Shown here: positions 54,726 through 64,000 of the stretch, piece by piece
Layout of the letters: the number at the start of each line of letters is the position of its first letter
How positions within the stretch are numbered: the first letter of the stretch is position 1
Source: Eumeta japonica
Lineage: Eukaryota > Arthropoda > Insecta > Lepidoptera > Psychidae
DNA: 64,000 nucleotides
Assembly: GCA_005406025.1 (NCBI GenBank)
Contig: BGZK01000152.1
Location: 310,001-374,000, forward strand
Direction of reading: 5' to 3'
Notes under the pieces: model-generated
What the model saw: only the letters and a program-made list of their open reading frames with translations
Database searches by the model: none
What the model was told of the DNA's origin: nothing
Position numbers and translations under genes: made by a program

Positions 54726-55004
54726 TTATAGTCCAGCAGCTACCGCCTGTTTCTTTAAGTGATTAGTAACGGACTGAATCTTCGTGAGTTCGTTCGGTTC
54801 GACGAGACGTCCAAGTTTTTCCTCTGTACAATTTCTCAAAGAGGTAGGTAATGAAGTGCGCAGGTGTAAAACATGTCGATTTGGAAGTGTCGAAATTGTC
54901 TGACTCACAGTGAATTTTTTAATGAAATTTAAGATAATATGATGATAAACTCGGAAAAACAATTGTCCTACAAAATCGATGGTATGAGTTGGAGCGTCCT
55001 CCAC
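54726..55004 (-). pseudogene. Unrecognised reverse-strand fragment
   Basis: A 92-codon frame, MEDAPTHTIDFVGQLFFRVY ... NFIKKFTVSQTISTLPNRHV ... LTKIQSVTNHLKKQAVAAGL, has protein-like composition. It lies between the Copia element and the second XPG-like copy. I do not recognise it; it may be another exon of a TE gene. Coding status is uncertain. Confidence 0.25.
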
Positions 55005-55455
55005 GCCGAATATGTCGAAATAACGAGGTCATAAAAATTATTAATAACCAGCTGATTTATGCAGCTTAGTAAATATTTGTATAATTGGATGGCCACAAAA
55101 TCCTACAAATGTAGTGGTACGTTTTCCCAGTCCTACGCTTAGAAGTTGTCGATTCCACGATAACACATTTTTCATTAATAACCGTAGGACAAAAAAAAAC
55201 ACTTGATCAGTCAGTGCATTCTTTGCCTAAATTAAACAGTGTCCTACCAAAAAATGAGTATGTAACGCTAGTTCTACAAGAATATTGAAAATAATAATTC
55301 TTCGTAGTTGTAATTTCGGTAACTTGGGACACATATATTCGTAAGCAGAATCTACATTTTTTTTTAAATAGTATAACTGTAGTTGTATGAACTGTTGTTA
55401 TATTATGATCTGCAAAAGTTAAACTAAAAAATACAATTATAAATATCATTAATTA
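55005..55455. other. AT-rich spacer, no gene
   Basis: Nothing recognisable in this stretch. Confidence 0.4.
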
Positions 55456-55459
55456 CAAT

Positions 55460-56900
55460 CTTAATCTTCGTCGGATTCCGACGTCGACGTTTCATCAGTT
55501 TCGCCTTGAATATCCTCTTCATCTTCGTCGCAATCGTCAGAATAAATGTCATCTGTTTCTGTAACAAAATAATTAGACATATTAACAAATTGGAGTATAA
55601 TTATTAATACGTAAGAAAAATAAGAATGGAGTATTTTGAACATCAGCAGAAAATTCTCCAAGAGATGAACTGTGGGGGCCATCTAACCAATAATAATGGT
55701 ATTTTTCATCAATTGATGCCCATCCGCAATTTTCTGGACTCTTTTCGGTGGGTCTATGCATGTGTGCATTACACAATATACTGCAGATGTATGATGTCCG
55801 TTTAATCTGCAGCAGTAGCTCTTGTTTGGTTGGCGGTAGAACTGAGGGATCGTATCCAATTTTTTTTCACAATCGTCTCGTCTTGATTGTTGCATTTGTA
55901 GGTTTCTTCAAATAACTCGTACCGTCCTTTATTTACGTTGTTTTTGGTTTTTAATGTATACAATCTGCACGTACTCGGAATCCGGAATACCTCACTCGAT
56001 GTTGTTTACTCGGCACGCTCGCTGTGCACTTGTATAAAAGCTTCTTGAAATTTCGTATTTTTGTTCAGTATATCAAAAGGTCTCTTCTTTCCTTTCCAGT
56101 AAAAGGCCGGGTTGAAGTCGTTACCCGTAAAAATGTGGCATGTAACAAGCGACCGCGATAACTGTTTGCCAAGCTTCGTTGATGTAGAGGTACAATTTTT
56201 TCTTTCCCGTGCTCAGATCAACTATTATGTGAATGTTTCCTTTCAAGTATTTAATATTCGCCAACATTATTACAGGTATAACCGAATCCGTACAATGTAC
56301 ACGCGATAATTACTGTTCAACTGACAAATATGGAAAACAATTTTGTTGTCGGCAATGACTTCTTTCTTTCCTTCACCGGACACCTTATAGAGGTAGCACT
56401 AGTCATAATTCAATTTAACAGTTGTTCCTGTGATTAAAACAACCATTTCATCTCTAGTTCAATCTTCAATCAAAAATTTCACAAATTTTTCTTTGAAATT
56501 TCTACTTCTTAACAATTTAGAGAACTCAGCGGAACGTTTATTTTCTTTGTGCACGTCATACTGTATGTTCTCTTCACCTCTCAGGTCATGCTCATAATCT
56601 TTGATACTGGGTGTTGCGTATTTGTGGAATATAATGTGTACTTCTTTTCGATTATATGAAATTACTTTTAATATATGTTTCGAGATTCGACCATAACTTT
56701 CTGAATAGTTTTTCAAAGTATGCAAGAAATAGAATCCATCAACTAAGTGAATGTCTGCTTCCGGAGGATCTACGACTTCAGCCTGATGTTTAACTAATTC
56801 GTTATTAATCAAAGATTTTGTAGTCTTGTAAATTGTTACATCGGTATGACAAAACGAATACGAAATGTGAGCCAGAGAATAACTCAGTGCTTTTTCTATG
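55460..56900 (-). pseudogene. Second, diverged XPG-like gene copy
   Basis: Reading leftward: IHLVDGFYFLHTLKNYSESY (56750), EVHIIFHKYATPSIKDYEHD (56650), ADNKIVFHICQL-like sequence near 56370, an exon near 56250 (TDIIIIMLANIKYLKGN-like), and a decayed GNDFNPAF-like region near 56110. Then come the 'MHRPTEKSPENCGWASIDEK' and YHYYWLDGP block (55760-55680) and an acidic tail YSDDCDEDEEDIQGETDETS ending at 55460. The order and spacing match the XPG-like gene of the 9.8-kb element (VYDGFFIMHSI, FDRYIFPSIKDNEH, final acidic tail). In this copy the FDRY acidic residue is replaced (FHKY). It has many breaks and is an old remnant of a related element. Confidence 0.6.
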
Positions 56901-57034
56901 TCAATTTTTTTTTAATGACGCGTATAGTAGACGACCAAAATCATCTCTCTGAATCTTAACTTCTTTAGTTTTTCCAGTAATTTTGACTTTATGGCTATTC
57001 TTGCATTCAAAATTAATTATTGTATTTCTGTTAG

Positions 57035-57330
57035 TCCGAGCCCCCATTGTGCGCCTGCCGTTCCGGGTCGGGGGCTGCGGCCACGGCCCGAGCCCCCGTT
57101 GCGTGCCGGGCCCCGGGCCGCCGCCGCCGGGCCGGGTGCTCCGTCCGGGCCGGGGCTGTGGCGACGGCCCGGGCCCCCCGACCGAGCCCGTTGGCGGTTC
57201 GTCGACGGGCGCGCCACGCCGGCGGCACCGGCGAAGGGGACGCCGGCGCTCCGTGGACGGCCCCGTCGAGCGCCGGCGCTCCAGGCCGACGCAGACGATG
57301 GAGAGGAAGGGGAGGGTGAGAATGCTTGTG
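57035..57330. other. Extreme GC-rich island
   Basis: About 300 bp with runs such as 'gccgccgccgccgggccgggt' and 'ggccacggcccgagccccc' stand abruptly in AT-rich DNA. Related units ('gagcccccattgtgcgcctgcc', 'gagcccccgttgcgtgccgg', 'gagcccgttggcgg') suggest an imperfect internal repeat. All frames are open over parts of it only because stops are rare in GC-rich DNA, so I call no protein. Possible sources are a captured CpG-rich promoter or spacer, foreign DNA, or an assembly join. Confidence 0.6.
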
Positions 57331-57399
57331 AATTGTTACCGGCAACCACCGCGTGTGTGTCGCCCACGTAGAAATGTGGTGTTGTTATCGTCTGTATAA

Positions 57400-57690
57400 T
57401 ATTGTAAAAAGTATGAAAAAGGGAGGAGTACTATGCTTTATGCTGTTATAATATAGAGTACATATTTATGTATTGAATAACATTATAAGTGGAATGTAAT
57501 TCATAAATTGGTTTTATTTTGCAAATAAAACCAATTTATTTACACGGTCTCAGTGTTTTGAAGTTAAGCATTATAAATTATGAGCTTGGATTCAAATCCT
57601 GATGAGGTGTAAATTTTAGTTAGTTGTCTCTTTTTTTTGAGGGAGGTGTTTAGTAGGGTAAAGAAACAAGTAGTCATGTATCAAAAACTT
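57400..57690. other. AT-rich spacer, no gene
   Basis: It contains 'gaagttaagca...gagcttggattcaaatcc' (57558-57600), which faintly resembles a 5S rRNA or tRNA B-box, too weak to call. Nothing else is seen. Confidence 0.35.
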
Positions 57691-58390
57691 TATTTATTGC
57701 TTATCACTTAACTTATAATGACCCCATGCCAAAGTGTTATTATCTACTAACACATATCGTTTATCATTGTTTCCGCTCAATACTTTTTTCCTTAGTTTAT
57801 ATGTAAACAATTGATGTTTGTGTTTGTTAGATTTAATTAAATACATATTTTTATATATATTTGTTTCACTTTGAAGACACTTTTTGTATGACATGAAAGT
57901 GAGTTTTTTTGAACAGGTTTCGTTACACCTTTTACTCTTTTTTCCAATTTCTTATCAACTATACATGCATACATTGTAGGACGGAGTCCGACGAACTCAG
58001 TTATGATCGAACCATTACATTCATCTTTCATCAATCCAATAATTTTTTTGTTAATTAATGGTAATCTGTAAACATTATCTGGTGGATATTTGGAAGTATC
58101 ATATCGATTTAAATCATTTTTAATATCATCATAATAATCATCGGTTTGTATTTCATAAATGAATGAATCAGTGTCTGTGTAAAGTAGTTTAACTTTATTT
58201 TTTATTTAGGTAAAATATAATTGTAATGGAAATCGTACATCATCATTTTTGATAACTCTAATACACAAAATCCTATATAGGTACATTGGTTTTTCATAAT
58301 ACATTTGCACTTTGTTTAATTGTATTCCCACAAAATTGTCATTAAATATTACGATACTATGAAAATTTGGTTGACTGATGTACCTACCAG
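57690..58390 (-). pseudogene. Polinton/Maverick DNA polymerase B, C-terminal part
   Basis: On the reverse strand: SQPNFHSIVIFNDNFVGIQL, VQMYYEKPMYLYRILCI, then [20 protein letters not shown], containing the family B polymerase motif C (YxDTDS). [20 protein letters not shown] and a C-terminal region ending DKRYVLVDNNTLAWGHYKLS follow. This is the protein-primed polymerase of Polintons. Frame breaks occur at about 58206 and 57900. It stops abruptly near 58380, where the integrase fragment begins on the opposite strand. Confidence 0.83.
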
Positions 58391-58824
58391 CACCATACAA
58401 TAACAAAGTTCATAGAACTATTAAAATAAGGCCGACGGATGTTAATAAAAATAACGAAGGGAAACTTTTATCAACTGTGTACAATCACATTCGAACGAAA
58501 ATAAAACCTAAATATTGTGTTGGTGATAACGTTCGAATAAGTAAGTATAAAGCTATGTTTGATAAAGGTTACACTCCCAATTGGACCACGGAGATTTTTA
58601 AAATAAGAAAAGTGCAAAACACTAACCCAGTCACTTATTTATTACAAGACTACAAAGGTGAGAAGATTTTAGAAGGATTCAATGAACAAGAATTTCAGGA
58701 GGCCATGTATCCCGATGTTTACTTAGTTGAGAAGATCTTAAAAAAACGTGGAAAAAAGGTTTTGTTAAATGGTTGGGATTTCCCAATTCTAATAATAGTT
58801 GGATTAATAAAGATAATTATCTGA
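58378..58824 (+). pseudogene. Polinton/Maverick integrase, C-terminal part
   Basis: The frame encodes the end of the integrase core and the C-terminal chromo-like domain: YNNKVHRTIKIRPTDVNKNN, CVGDNVRISKYKAMFDKGYT, PNWTTEIFKIRKVQNTNPVT, YLLQDYKGEKILEGFNEQEF and DVYLVEKILKKRGKKVLLNG. In Polintons this protein inserts the element. The catalytic DDE part is absent, and the fragment abuts the polymerase fragment with no spacer. That is not the normal Polinton order, so a rearrangement is likely. Confidence 0.8.
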
Positions 58825-59345
58825 ATTACATGGTTATTTCATTTTAATCCGCTTTTAATGTATATAAAACTTTTTATTCAGTTTACTACAACAATGTTGT
58901 CTTCTGATAAAGGATATGTGAGTATTATATAAATATACATATAATTAAATGACAAGAATATTATCACGCTATAGTGACCACCTTTTTACAATTTTATTGT
59001 AAAAATGACTAAAGTCTTGTCTTATTTTCATACTTATTGTTTCAAAACATTTATATATGTATTTATAGTTATCAATATTTTGTTACACACAAAATATTGA
59101 TAACACAAAATATTGACACATTTTCCAATAAGTATTAAATGTAATATTCATAAGTCTTAATTTGCTTAAGTTTATGCTCACCCTAATGTAAAATAATTGA
59201 TAGCAAAATGATAATTAAAGGGTATAAATATTGCGAAATGAACCACAGAAGTTACACTTTTATATTTGCATTGCAATGACATTGCATACTCTCTTTTTAA
59301 TATCTTAAAAAAAAGTGAAACAATGTTTATCACAAATTTAATTAA
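58825..59345. other. Polinton-derived spacer
   Basis: Contains a short start-like 'acaatgttgtcttctgataa' near 58890 and AT-rich DNA with 'aaaatattgataacacaaaatattga' repeats. No gene can be supported up to the piggyBac left end. Confidence 0.4.
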
Positions 59346-59693
59346 TCCGCGAACACTCGCGCTATGAGCATTTTGCTCACAGTAAATTAAAAACACGTGC
59401 CATTTTGTCAAAATTATCCGTACGGACATCCTTCATTCACTAGTTGAGTTTTGTTCCGTACTCAGCCCCTGGATACAGCTTACTTCTCGCCAGTGTGCGC
59501 TAGTCGCTCGTAAGAGCTTTGTTGCGCCGTGTACGCGGCGTTTTGCTCCTCATCGCGCTGGTGTCAACGTAAGTACCTATTTTTTTCCTCATGACTTTTT
59601 TTTTCATCATATCGACAGTTTTGCCGCTACTTTTATGTAATATTATGGTTTTAAATTACCGTCATAGAAAACTATTATGTAATTCTATTATAG

Positions 59694-61374
59694 ATGGGTC
59701 GATATCGAAGAGATGAGTGCATTTTGGCGTGGTTGATGGAAGATGATTCGGAAGACATTGAGGACCCGTCTTTTAGGGCAGATGACATTGAAAGCGATCG
59801 AGGCAGTGAACACAGTCATCATTTTACTGACACCGAACAATCGTCATTGGAAGTAGAAGGTGAGGTTTCTTCAATTTCATTGGGAAATCAGCTGTGTTAC
59901 GTAGGCAAAGATGGGAGTTCAAATTGGAACTATAATCCGTCTCGTTCGAATGTGAGAACAAGAGCTCACAATATTGTCGAAAAACAACCTGGGGCGAAAA
60001 ATATTTACACTATAATGGAATGTTTTCTCCTTTTTGTGAGCGAAGAAATGATGTTTGATATAGTTGGCTTTACAAATACCCATATTAGAAAAATCAAGGA
60101 TCAATTTTCAAGGGAAAGAGTTTGCAAAGAGATTGATATTGTAGACCTAAAAGCATTTATTGGTATTTTGTATATGGCTGGTATTAAAAAGATGAATCAC
60201 TTGAATTTGACAGAGATGTGGGACAAAGATGGCATGGCACCTGATGTTTCTAAAAACATCAGGTGCCATGCCGGCTCATTGCAGCTCTAAAGCTGCAATG
60301 AGCCGCAATAGGTTCCTTTACTTGATGAGAGCTGTAAGGTTCGATGATATAAACTCTCGCTCCGAAAGGGCAAAGTATAAGAATATTGCTCCAATTCGTA
60401 AACTATTCGAATCTTTCGTCGCAAAGTGTCGAGCGAATTACCAGGTTGGAGAAAATGCTGGTATCATTCCAAGGACGATACAAATTCCGCATGTACATAG
60501 CAAACAAACCAGCTAAATATGGTATAAAAATATATGCTTTGTGAGATTCAATAAATTTTTATACGAGTAACTTAGAAATTTACCCGGGAAAGCAACCAAA
60601 TGGTCCACACAAACATGATAATACTGCATCTGCTGTTGTGAAACTTTTATCACAAGATATTCTGAATATAGGGAGAAATATTACGGCTGACAATTATTTT
60701 ACATCGATTCCATTTGGCTGACAAATTACTAGCTGCACGGACTACTATCGTAGATATATTCAGGAAGAGTAAGAGAGAAATTCCACCATATTTTCTTGAC
60801 ATCAAATAAAGACCAAAACCTAGTAGCATCTTTGGTTTTCACAAGGCCAAGGTTTTGGTGTCATACGTACCAAACAAAAAAGACAAATAAAAGCTCTTAT
60901 GATAAGTAAATTTCACAATGATGACCGAATCGATCCATTTACTGGCGCTATCACAAAACCCGAAATTATCACTTACTATAATCAAACGAAAGGAGAAGGA
61001 GGTGTTGATGTTGTAGATCGACTGAAAGAAGAATATTCTGTAGCAAGAGTAGCATGTAGATGGCCGCTGAGTTTATTTTTTCACGATACTAAACATAGCC
61101 GGAATCAACAGTCAAATCATTTACAAAGAAAACACGGATATAATCATAACGCGCAGATTACTTGAAACAACTAGCTCTTCAACTAATACAGCCACATATC
61201 CAAAGAAGAAGCACTTTGAAATACATTTCATATCCTATACAGCAAGTGATAAAACATTTTGTATCGGAATCTGAGTTACAAGGAGAAGAAAAACCAAATG
61301 GAATCTGTGCGATTTGCCTAAGACGCAAAAACCGCAAGACCAAAATGTGCTGCATTTACTGCCAAAAATCTTAA
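59694..61374 (+). pseudogene. piggyBac transposase B
   Basis: A 5' untranslated intron (GTAAGT near 59570 to 'tctattatag') precedes the ATG. The N-terminus MGRYRRDECILAWLMEDDSE is acidic. Then come NIYTIMECFLLFVSEEMMFD, DLKAFIGILYMAGIKKMNHL and MWDKDGMAPDV, where a double-hairpin insertion breaks the frame. AMSRNRFLYLMRAVRFDDIN follows. The catalytic core is badly shifted from 60516 to 60900 ('DNYFTSIPF'-like near 60700). Later GGVDVVDRLKEEYSVARV (third Asp, 61000) and a Cys-rich finger (CAICLRRKNRKTKMCCIYC) are readable to 61374. It is clearly inactive. Confidence 0.87.
60231..60304. repeat. Double-hairpin scar (L-L'-R'-R)
   Basis: The 19-bp arm ggcatggcacctgatgttt (60231-60249), loop CTAA, then its exact complement (60254-60272). 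Directly adjacent is a 14-bp arm ggctcattgcagct (60273-60286), loop CTAA, then its exact complement (60291-60304). The outer arms are the native transposase sequence on each side (ends of ...MAPDV and the start of AMSRNR). The inner 42 bp is thus an insertion made of inverse copies of both flanks. Confidence 0.95.
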
Positions 61375-61777
61375 TGTACCGAGCATAGTAATATATTATA
61401 CATATGATATGTGTAAGGCTCGCATATTTGATGAAAAATAATTATTTCTAGTGTTAAAAATTTTTGTTTAAAAAGATTTTTATTTGTTTAATTTTTTCCT
61501 TAAGACTGCCTTAGAAGACTGACAAATTAGTTCCTATGATTGTTAATCTATATAAATAAAAATAATGTTTAGAAAATTTTGAATATATATTTCCTAGAAT
61601 AAATAAAGTGTATTTTATTTAATAAAATAAAAATTTTAAATATTACTTGGTAAAACCTGTATTTAATGACATTCATAAACGTGAGCAAAATGCTCTACAC
61701 GCGAGTGCCCTAGCAATTTCTAGAGGCGCGAGTGCTGGCGGGTTAATTATACAGTTATCTTTTACATACAATTAGCT

Positions 61778-62029
61778 ATGGAGAAAAGAAATGTGAGTAT
61801 AACTCCTCTAAATACAGACTACTTTTATCAGTGTGATTCAAGACTGTGGGATGTATTCAAAATCTCTGTTATCGATAATAATTATGGAAATTTTACAATT
61901 ACCAACCCTCAAAAATCACATAATGAAAGATATGTGGCAATATTTATTATGAAAAATATTATTTCAAAGCATACAAAAGTTAAGAATATTTCTATAAAAA
62001 GATATATTCACACCTGTACCATTATGTAA
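61778..62029 (+). CDS. Unrecognised small reading frame
   Basis: An 83-codon frame, MEKRNVSITPLNTDYFYQCD ... WDVFKISVIDNNYGNFTITN ... KHTKVKNISIKRYIHTCTIM. It lies right of piggyBac B in the tract begun by Polinton pieces, so it may be the N-terminus of a Polinton structural gene. The sequence beyond the stop continues in a neighbouring frame (WIVNEIDITKQKIRN, then TIIDNDGLEISVYVS) to about 62180, suggesting a one-base slip. No family is recognised. Confidence 0.35.
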   Translation: MEKRNVSITPLNTDYFYQCDSRLWDVFKISVIDNNYGNFTITNPQKSHNERYVAIFIMKNIISKHTKVKNISIKRYIHTCTIM

Positions 62030-62189
62030 GGATGGATTTTGGATTGTGAATGAAATAGATATAACGAAACAAAAAATACGCAATCAGCGAGAATTAAATA
62101 TTTCACGTATATTAAAAAATAAGAGTTTTAAACAAACCATTATAGATAATGATGGATTAGAAATATCTGTGTACGTTTCTTGACAATTC

Positions 62190-62808
62190 TTGGAATATAA
62201 TAACTCTAAAAAAGAAAAAACTCTACCATCGATAATTCCCTTAACAACTCCGGTAGAAGTAACGACAGTCTTATCAACAATTCCGATCTCGGAAAAAAAA
62301 CCATTATTGAGCACTCGCTGTAAGATTTATCGTGAAAGTTTGATAAATGTAATAAGGCTTATGAAATGAATAAAATTCATCACAGGATTACTAATTGTGA
62401 CAACTATAAAAAGGAGAATGAAGATGAAGAAAAGATAACGTAACATACTTTTCAAAGTAAAAAGATAATATTTTCATTCACATATTAGTGTATATTTTTG
62501 AAATAAAGTTAATATGCACTTAATATTTTTTTTATATCTTCACAGTTTAACTTCTAACTATATAACGAGAAAATAATAACATTCTATATAATCAAGTAAG
62601 TAATTTTTTTATTTAATGAATATAAAAATAATCATTTAAAAAGGATAAAAAATTTCAATTATGTGAGAATATAAATATAAAATTTCTGCATTTAAAAAAA
62701 AATAATGGTATCCACAAAATCGTGGTAAACTATCATAGGTTATTTCCTCACATGATATCAATGTCACTACGTTCTCACAACATAATTAATATATTACTAT
62801 TTTAAAAA
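62190..62808. other. AT-rich, possible decayed coding sequence
   Basis: A short protein-like stretch rich in Pro/Thr ('LPSIIPLTTPVEVTTVLSTI') is readable near 62220-62280. The rest is very AT-rich with no recognisable gene. Confidence 0.3.
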
Positions 62809-62925
62809 ATGTGGAATATCACACTTATCATTATCGTGTTGGCCGCATGGTGGTATTTTGTTTTGATAGGATTCAGCTATAAAAGACTCGCGATTTGCAA
62901 CTGTTCATTATACCGAATGTGCTAA
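62809..62925 (+). CDS. Small membrane peptide frame
   Basis: A 38-codon frame, MWNITLIIIVLAAWWYFVLI then GFSYKRLAICNCSLYRMC, with one strong transmembrane segment and a Cys-rich end. Small single-span proteins are common in Polinton-like and large DNA virus gene sets, but no homolog is recognised. It could be a chance frame. Confidence 0.25.
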   Translation: MWNITLIIIVLAAWWYFVLIGFSYKRLAICNCSLYRMC

Positions 62926-63100
62926 AAGAAGTAACTTTACTGTTAAAACTAGGTAAATTCTTTGCTCCCTATTCAAACCAGGAGTTCGTTGATAGATAAA
63001 TGAAATGAGTGCCGTGCGGGTATACAGTGGATAAAGTTATCGAATTTAGAAGTAAACGTACCCTACAAAATAACAAAAATATTTTAAAAATTCAAATTTT

Positions 63101-63283
63101 GAGGAAGGGGAGCAGGTCGTAGCAATGATTGAACAAGGTTTGGTAGGCCTTCCAAATAGGTTTACCACCTTAACGAATGAGGATATTTCAGAAATGAATA
63201 ATTTAAAATCATCGTACATGTATATTCGAGGAAGGATAGGAGTTACATATAAAATAGAATTTTATGATAAATTAAACAAATAA
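63101..63283 (+). pseudogene. Unrecognised coding-like fragment
   Basis: A 60-codon open stretch, VVAMIEQGLVGLPNRFTTLT ... SSYMYIRGRIGVTYKIEFYD, with balanced amino-acid composition unlike the surrounding AT-rich DNA. It may have an upstream start at 63125 or lie in a broken longer gene. No family is recognised. Confidence 0.25.
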
Positions 63284-63681
63284 AAAAAGTCAGTTTAAAA
63301 ATCATTGTAGCAAATGATCCTTTTTTTTATTTTACGGTTAGCTATATAATTATTTTTGTTTTTTTTCAGGGTGCTTATATTGTGGAGAAACTTCCAGAGA
63401 TATAGAGAGCTCATTTACACCGTCCATGATGGAAAATAATCAAGAATTCAAAGAAAATAAAAATAAGTTCGTACATTTATTGTCTAAGCACGAATTATTG
63501 AAAAAATGAACAAAAGGATTAGAACACTATATTCTAGTGTTTTAAAAATTTTACAAAGTATGTATAATAGCACAAATTACACGTGCTATTATCAACTAAT
63601 TACATTTTGGGATAGCATATGTGAATGTATTGAATTTACAGTAACGTAACATATAAAATTTTCTTGAAAATCATCATAGAA

Positions 63682-63909
63682 ATGTCTGAAGATGATTTTA
63701 TTTATGATTTTGATGAATCTTGTATAAATAAATTTCTATGTATATTGTTTGCTATCTTAGGAGATTATATACACACGTTTTCAACAGAGTCTACATATGA
63801 TTAATTCTTTTCTGATCATGAAGATGATAACGATTCTGATAACGACGAAATCAAAGAAAATTATTTGAAGATATATAATAACTTTGTACAAAGTCAAAAT
63901 TGTATGTAA
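63682..63909 (+). pseudogene. Acidic small frame with an internal stop
   Basis: Starts MSEDDFIYDFDESCINKFLC, has a hydrophobic stretch (FLCILFAILGDYI), stops at TAA 63802-63804, and continues in the same frame with the acidic SDHEDDNDSDNDEIKENYLK to 63909. The composition suggests a former gene. No family is recognised. Confidence 0.25.
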
Positions 63910-64000
63910 CTATTTTTTTACGGTTCGTTCCAATTATGTAAATAAATTAGACGGTATTATGAAATATAAATTCAGTTTATTAATTTTTGGCTTTTAAGTA

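Larger units (their letters stand above)
59346..61742 (+). mobile_element. piggyBac-type element B, complete ends
   Basis: The ends TCCGCGAACACTCGCGC (left) and the reverse complement of CCCGCCAGCACTCGCGC (right) are flanked by TTAA at 59342-59345 and 61743-61746. A subterminal inverted pair gagcattttgctcac (59366-59380 and, inverted, 61681-61695) is conserved. The interior holds one broken transposase gene. It is inserted in the Polinton-like tract. Confidence 0.9.

Noticed and set aside
56983..57399. Several overlapping long reading frames on both strands in the GC-rich island
   Set aside because: GC-rich DNA has few stop codons; the frames are Pro/Gly/Arg/Ala-only, overlap one another and lack family motifs.
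57558..57600. 5S rRNA- or tRNA-like words (gaagttaagca, ggattcaaatcc)
   Set aside because: Only short matches; no full 5S or cloverleaf structure can be built from the surrounding sequence.

Overview
This window is AT-rich insect genomic DNA made almost entirely of transposable elements nested in one another. I found no convincing single-copy host gene. Arthropod origin is suggested by piggyBac, PIF/Harbinger, hAT, ISL2EU-type, Helentron and Polinton pieces, an errantivirus-like Gypsy element with an F-type env, a Copia element with the half-tRNA primer site known from Drosophila copia, and a short (TTAGG)n telomere-type run. Recurrent 'gtacctac'-like short words and a TED-like errantivirus fit Lepidoptera, but the order cannot be fixed from this window.

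Layout. 1-1341: 3' part of a piggyBac element, inserted at TTAA into the accessory gene of Harbinger A (remnants to about 2700). 2983-5599: complete but decayed Harbinger B with a TTA target duplication. 5666-12502: full-length errantivirus-like element with TGCG target duplication and almost identical LTRs. 12729-14741: Helentron endonuclease fragment cut by a pogo-like element. 15008-23330: Harbinger C fragment, interrupted by a 7.5-kb hAT element, itself interrupted inside the transposase frame by a 4.4-kb ISL2EU-type element carrying a SWIM/YqaJ gene and a THAP-DDE gene. 23875-26908: Harbinger D. 27-29 kb: remnants of two poorly known element families. 29067-42663: Harbinger E, whose accessory gene is split exactly at a splice donor by a 9.8-kb element with long inverted ends. 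That element encodes a protein with XPG/FEN-type acidic motifs (Academ-like by my recall) and holds two further insertions. 42.7-50 kb: remnants of TE-associated gene families, one cut by a TTAA-flanked MITE. 50144-54500: Copia element. 55.4-56.9 kb: a second, diverged copy of the XPG-like gene. 57.0-57.3 kb: a strikingly GC-rich island. 57.7 kb to the end: Polinton/Maverick polB and integrase pieces, a second piggyBac (59346-61742), and small unrecognised reading frames.

The genes work together as mobile-element modules. Harbinger elements pair a DDE nuclease on one strand with a MADF/BESS DNA-binding protein on the other, with interleaved exons. The ISL2EU-type element pairs a THAP-DDE transposase with a YqaJ nuclease. 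Most coding regions are broken. Many breaks are single-base slips in A/T homopolymers, including in the very young LTR element, so part of the apparent decay may be consensus error. The most interesting signals are the XPG-like 9.8-kb element and its splice-donor insertion, the CAGCTG clusters in its ends, and a double-hairpin scar in the second piggyBac gene.
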